Assembly (NCBI GenBank): GCA_002348005.1
Contig: DDYQ01000141.1
Location: 3,289-11,807 of the forward strand
Reading direction: 5' to 3'
Origin: Desulfobacteraceae bacterium UBA2230
GTDB lineage: Bacteria > Desulfobacterota > Desulfobacteria > Desulfobacterales > Desulfosarcinaceae
Length of the DNA stretch: 8,519 nucleotides
A model generated the notes under the pieces. The model was not told the origin of the DNA. It made no database searches and was given only the letters and a program-made list of their open reading frames with translations. The position numbers were made by a program, and so were the translations under genes. Every line of letters starts with the position of its first letter. The first letter of the stretch is position 1. Positions 7,155 to 8,519 of this stretch are shown here, piece by piece.

Positions 7155-7229
7155 GATGCGGCAGCGCGCCGGCCATCACCCCGGTATCCGCTTTCGGCCT
7201 CGGCTGCCCATTAATCCCGCGGCAACCTT

Positions 7230-8195
7230 CTATTGAACCAAAACCCTCAGCAGTAAATCGCCGCGGTTGCCGTCGGGTGTGATCCGGCCCTGGCCTTTAA
7301 GCCGCAATACTTTACCGTCCGTGACCCCGGGAGGCACACTCACATTATAAACGTGCCGCTGAAGTCCGTGGGCGATGGTCACCAGTTTGCGCGTTCCCAC
7401 CAGCGCTTCATAAGGAGAAATACGGACATCGGCGTTGATGTCCGCCTGATCCGATGAAATGGGTCGCGCTACCTGCAACCGCTGCGTGCGTTTTTTGGCC
7501 GTAATCGTACGCAAGCGGTGGGTGAGACCGGATTCGGGCAACAAGGTAAAAAGCTTCAGGAAGATCATGCCGAATACAAAACCGCCCACATGCGCCCACC
7601 AGGCGATCCCGCCGCCAGTGACCGTGCTTCCGGCTGCATTGATGAATTGCAGGAGAAACCAGAAGCCCAGGAAGAAAAGCGCCGGGATTTCGACAAAGAA
7701 GGGAATAAAGATAATAGGGATAAGAGTCAGGATCTTGGCTGTGGGGTGAAGCAGGAAGTAGGCCCCCATCACGCCAGCCACCGCCCCGCTGGCACCGATG
7801 GTCGGAACGGTGGAGTGGCTGTTCAGCAGGAAGTGGCTTATCCCGGAGGCGACGCCGCATAGAAGATAAAACGCCAGGTAGCGCACATGCCCCAGGCGGT
7901 CCTCCACATTGTCGCCGAAAATGTAGAGCGACCACATGTTGCCGAGCAGGTGCAGAAACCCGCCGTGCAGGAACATGAAGGAGATCCAGGCGAAGAGCTG
8001 CTCAAATGACGAGAAGTGATCGGCCAGTCGCGGCAAGGTATAACGGCCCGGCACCAGGCCAAAGGTATAGATGAACCGATCCAGGCCGGCCCCCTGGCTT
8101 AACGTCACCATAAAGGCGAATGCGTTGATGCCGATCAGTACGTAGGTGACCAGGGGGATGTTGTGCGAAACCTGGGTGTCGCGAATCGGAATCAT
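7230..8195 (-). CDS. Rhomboid intramembrane serine protease fused to a DnaJ C-terminal domain
   Basis: Rhomboids cut membrane proteins within or next to the lipid bilayer. The first 220 of 321 residues form a six-helix rhomboid core: the typical MIPIRD opening, then helices at about 13-32, 66-95, 103-123, 132-149, 156-184 and 197-218. The catalytic Ser is S136 in GASGAVAG and the catalytic His is H202 in WWAHVGGFVFG. H82 and N86 in HGGFLHLLGNM supply the oxyanion site, so it should be active. A basic linker (about 221-255) leads to residues 256-321, which match a DnaJ/CbpA C-terminal substrate-binding domain: DVRISPYEALVGT, VSVPPGVTDGKVLRLKGQG and GDLLLRV. There is no J domain or zinc finger, and only one copy of the CTD fold. 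Six helices place both termini on the same side, presumably cytoplasmic. The start ATG has only a weak GGAA (8209-8212, 13 bases away). It lies 100 bp downstream of nadC in the same direction, so co-transcription is possible. Rhomboid call firm; DnaJ-CTD call good. Confidence 0.93.
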   Translation of the reverse strand: MIPIRDTQVSHNIPLVTYVLIGINAFAFMVTLSQGAGLDRFIYTFGLVPGRYTLPRLADHFSSFEQLFAWISFMFLHGGFLHLLGNMWSLYIFGDNVEDRLGHVRYLAFYLLCGVASGISHFLLNSHSTVPTIGASGAVAGVMGAYFLLHPTAKILTLIPIIFIPFFVEIPALFFLGFWFLLQFINAAGSTVTGGGIAWWAHVGGFVFGMIFLKLFTLLPESGLTHRLRTITAKKRTQRLQVARPISSDQADINADVRISPYEALVGTRKLVTIAHGLQRHVYNVSVPPGVTDGKVLRLKGQGRITPDGNRGDLLLRVLVQ

Positions 8196-8215
8196 GCGTC
8201 GGCAGCCATTCCAGT

Positions 8216-8247
8216 CTCCCGCTGATCCGAATGTGTTTCGGCGGGAG
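8216..8247 (-). promoter_or_regulatory. Hairpin between nadC and the rhomboid gene
   Basis: Read on the plus strand, CTCCCG (8216-8221) pairs with CGGGAG (8242-8247), and CCGAA (8227-8231) with TTCGG (8237-8241) around the loop TGTGT. This gives an 11 bp stem with one 5-base bulge (8222-8226). On the coding (minus) strand it lies 20 bases before the rhomboid ATG and has no T-run after it, so it is not a clear terminator. Its 3' arm contains GGGAG, too far from the ATG for a normal ribosome binding site. An mRNA processing or attenuation element is possible. Confidence 0.35.
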
Positions 8248-8295
8248 CCAATCGCGGGTTGTGAATCAATCCGCTGTGATGCCGTCCGATGGTGC

Positions 8296-8519
8296 TCAGC
8301 GGTTACCTGTCGGCCCGGGACCCTCTATGCGCATGCTCAGATCGACGGCCCGGGCCGAATGGGTCAGGGCGCCTGCCGAAATCAGATCGATACCGGCGGC
8401 GGCCAGTTCCGGCAGCCGGTCGATTGTAACGCCGCCGGAGACCTCCACCGGCACCCGTCGCGCGATCAGAGCCACCGCGGCGCGGATTCGAGGCAGATCC
8501 ATGTTGTCTAACATGATCA
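8296..8519 (-). CDS. nadC: Nicotinate-nucleotide pyrophosphorylase (quinolinate phosphoribosyltransferase), 5' partial
   Basis: NadC converts quinolinate and PRPP to nicotinate mononucleotide, CO2 and pyrophosphate, the step that joins de novo NAD synthesis to the common pathway, in the cytoplasm. Only the last 74 or so codons are present; the gene continues past the right edge, and the family is usually about 280-300 residues. The visible part is the end of the alpha/beta barrel with its three best-known signatures: IMLDNM, VEVSGGV (the family Glu) and GIDLISAGALTHSARAVDLSM, which carries the active-site Asp. The Met of IMLDNM (8512-8514) is internal, because the codon before it gives the family Ile. 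The protein ends with a short, unconserved tail after the usual final strand. Other nad genes would be expected upstream, outside the window, but this cannot be seen. Confidence 0.93.
   Translation of the reverse strand, partial: IMLDNMDLPRIRAAVALIARRVPVEVSGGVTIDRLPELAAAGIDLISAGALTHSARAVDLSMRIEGPGPTGNR

Noticed and set aside
7220..7272. 8-base inverted repeat CGGCAACC/GGTTGCCG spanning the end of the rhomboid gene
   Set aside because: The arms are 37 bases apart, one lies inside coding sequence and there is no T-run. It is consistent with chance.

Overview
This 8.5 kb window is a GC-rich stretch of bacterial chromosome with six protein genes: four on the plus strand and two on the minus strand. 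The gene families suggest a deltaproteobacterial-type organism (Desulfobacterota). The clues are a large PEP/pyruvate-binding protein with receiver-like N-terminal domains, a rhomboid protease carrying a DnaJ-type C-terminal domain, and a TrkAH operon. This placement is inferred from protein style, because the window holds no rRNA or other taxonomic marker. There are no tRNA or rRNA genes, CRISPR arrays, insertion sequences or phage genes.

Left part (1-1008): the end of an HD-GYP cyclic-di-GMP phosphodiesterase gene enters from the left edge with all its signature motifs. A 373 bp gap follows. It holds a cluster of small hairpins and, at its right end, a plausible promoter, a 5' leader hairpin and a good ribosome binding site for the next gene.

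Middle (1009-3821): trkA and trkH overlap by one base and form the Trk potassium-uptake system. TrkA is the cytoplasmic NAD(H)/nucleotide-binding gating protein with two RCK halves. TrkH is the membrane K+ channel-like subunit with four pore loops. A 369 bp gap follows, with a strong bidirectional terminator-like hairpin (3988-4021), further GC-rich inverted repeats and a weak promoter for the next gene.

Right-centre (4191-7154): a 987-residue protein joins two N-terminal receiver-like domains to the ATP-grasp module of pyruvate phosphate dikinase/PEP synthase. It lacks the phosphohistidine and PEP-barrel domains and has a distinct C-terminal domain in their place. Its biochemical role is unknown to me.

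Right end (minus strand, 8519 to 7230): the 3' end of nadC (NAD biosynthesis) and, 100 bp downstream, a rhomboid intramembrane protease fused to a single DnaJ C-terminal substrate-binding domain. The rhomboid gene converges on the PEP/pyruvate-binding gene across only 75 bp.

Apart from trkAH, the genes do not form an obvious common pathway. I see no complete new multi-gene system. The two items most worth attention are the rhomboid-DnaJ fusion and the incomplete dikinase with receiver domains.
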